From: Persebacter sp051009035
GTDB lineage: Bacteria; Pseudomonadota; Gammaproteobacteria; Tethybacterales; Persebacteraceae
Reading direction: 5' to 3'
NCBI GenBank assembly: GCA_051009035.1
Contig: JBPCWY010000108.1
Location: 1 to 7,729, forward strand
Length of the DNA: 7,729 nucleotides
Under the pieces are notes generated by a model. The model searched no databases and had not been told where the DNA came from. It saw nothing but the letters and a program-made list of their open reading frames with translations. This document shows, piece by piece, positions 6,830 to 7,729 of this stretch. The position numbers and the translations under genes are program-made. Positions within the stretch are counted from its first letter, which is position 1. Every line of letters starts with the position of its first letter.

Positions 6830-7729
6830 CGGGGGAAAATGTTCGCGCCAATGGCGCGCGATGTCAATGCGCCGCGCAAACCATACTTTGTCATTTGAGA
6901 GCGCGTAATCCAAAAAACGGCGCAACCCGTCAAACCGCGCGGGGCGTCCGATAATTCTGCCGTGCAAGCCGACCGACATCATCTTCGGCGCGCTTTCGCC
7001 TTCGGCGTATAACGCGTCAAAATTCGCGCGCAAATATTCGTAAAATTGCGCGCCGGTAGAAAACCCGTGCGCCGTGCAAAAACGCATGTCGTTCGCGTCC
7101 AAAGTATAGGGGACGACCAAATGCGGCGCGGCGGTTTGGCGGCTCCAAAACGGCAAATCGTCGCTGTAATCGTCCGCATCGTATAAAAACCCGCCTTCTT
7201 CGCAAACCAAACGGCGGGTGTTTTCGCTCGTCCGTCCGGTATACCAGCCCAGCGGGCGCGCGCCGCAAATTTGCCGGTGAATCTCCACCGCCTCTTGCAT
7301 GTGCCGCCGCTCCGTTTCCGCGTCCATGCCGTGGTAATTTATCCAGCGCAATCCGTGCGAACAAATCTCATGCCCGTCCGCCAAAGCGCGCTCCGCCGGG
7401 GCGGGATTGCGCCGCATCGCATCGGCGACGGCAAACATCGTCAGCGGCGTTTGCCGTTCGCGAAAAAGCGAAAGAACGCGCCAAACCCCGGCGCGCGCGC
7501 CGTATTCGTAGACGGATTCCATGGACATGTGCCGCGCCGCCTCAAACGGCGGGGCGAGAATTTCGGACAAAAACGATTCCGATTCGGCATCGCCGTGCAA
7601 AACGCACCTTTCGCCGCCCTCTTCATAATTCAGCACAAACTGCACGGCAATCCGCGCCCCGCCGGGCCACTGCGGATGCGGCGGCGCGCCCGCATAACCG
7701 GACAAATCGCGCGGGTAATCATTATTTGC
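6824..7729 (-). CDS. puuE: Allantoinase, PuuE type (polysaccharide-deacetylase fold), 5' end outside the window
   Basis: The 301 visible residues match PuuE, the cofactor-independent allantoinase of the NodB/polysaccharide deacetylase superfamily. It opens the hydantoin ring of allantoin to give allantoate. It is unrelated to the amidohydrolase-type AllB. Diagnostic stretches, in order, are DYPRDLSGY (4-12), NYEEGGERCVLHGD, MSMESVYEYGARAGVWR, DGHEICSHGLRW, GWYTGRTSENTRRLV, VPYTLDANDMRF and GRPARFDGLRRF, ending KVWFARRIDIARHW. The frame stays open to the window edge, and DYPRD is the usual extreme N-terminus. The TTG at 7705 is therefore internal, and the true start lies a few codons beyond 7729. 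The gene leads the visible operon, and alc begins 11 nt after its stop. Uricase-pathway genes may lie further upstream. Confidence 0.94.
   Translation of the reverse strand, partial: ANNDYPRDLSGYAGAPPHPQWPGGARIAVQFVLNYEEGGERCVLHGDAESESFLSEILAPPFEAARHMSMESVYEYGARAGVWRVLSLFRERQTPLTMFAVADAMRRNPAPAERALADGHEICSHGLRWINYHGMDAETERRHMQEAVEIHRQICGARPLGWYTGRTSENTRRLVCEEGGFLYDADDYSDDLPFWSRQTAAPHLVVPYTLDANDMRFCTAHGFSTGAQFYEYLRANFDALYAEGESAPKMMSVGLHGRIIGRPARFDGLRRFLDYALSNDKVWFARRIDIARHWREHFPPQ

Noticed and set aside
6813..6851. Upstream in-frame start for allantoicase at 6851
   Set aside because: It would overlap puuE and bypass the AAGGAG Shine-Dalgarno sequence that serves the ATG at 6812. The extra 13 residues are not family-like.
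7703..7705. TTG at 7705 as the start of puuE
   Set aside because: The frame is open beyond it and encodes DYPRD, the conserved PuuE N-terminus, so the gene is cut by the window edge.
1..7729. Neisseria origin suggested by dRS3-like repeats
   Set aside because: I saw no copy of the Neisseria DNA uptake sequence GCCGTCTGAA, and such palindromes occur in many proteobacteria.

Overview
The window looks like part of a proteobacterial chromosome (roughly 60% G+C by eye). It has GC-rich, tightly packed genes separated by AT-richer spacers that carry ATTCCYGC...GCRGGAAT palindromic repeats of the dRS3/REP kind. Codon use is peculiar: GCG, GGC and CGC dominate, yet AAA, GAA, ATT, TTT and TTG are also preferred. 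I cannot name the genus. No RNA gene, insertion sequence or CRISPR array is visible.

Left part, + strand (18-4865): two genes, each with its own promoter-like -10 box placed so close to the ATG that the mRNA would be leaderless. The first encodes a creatinase-fold protein of the M24 peptidase family whose five metal ligands all appear to be replaced. The second encodes a 1190-residue fused HyuA-HyuB protein of the ATP-dependent 5-oxoprolinase/hydantoinase family. Between them lies a 73-bp inverted-repeat pair.

Centre (4866-5304): a 439-nt convergent spacer holding five more repeat units: one perfect hairpin and two inverted pairs.

Right part, - strand (7729 down to 5305): a compact operon in reaction order. 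PuuE-type allantoinase (5' end outside the window) is followed by allantoicase and ureidoglycolate lyase AllA. Together they take allantoin to allantoate, then ureidoglycolate plus urea, then glyoxylate plus a second urea. The genes are linked by an 11-nt gap, in which the stop codon is part of a Shine-Dalgarno sequence, and by an ATGA overlap.

The two halves may form one nitrogen-scavenging locus for cyclic amides and ureides: allantoin is itself a hydantoin, the fused protein belongs to a family that opens hydantoin or oxoproline rings, and the M24 protein resembles the creatinase branch. That link is inference from neighbourhood. The strongest unexpected signal is compositional. By eye, GATC, TCGA and CTAG are absent from all 7.7 kb, and GGCC occurs only twice, both times in a Trp-Pro dipeptide where it cannot be avoided.
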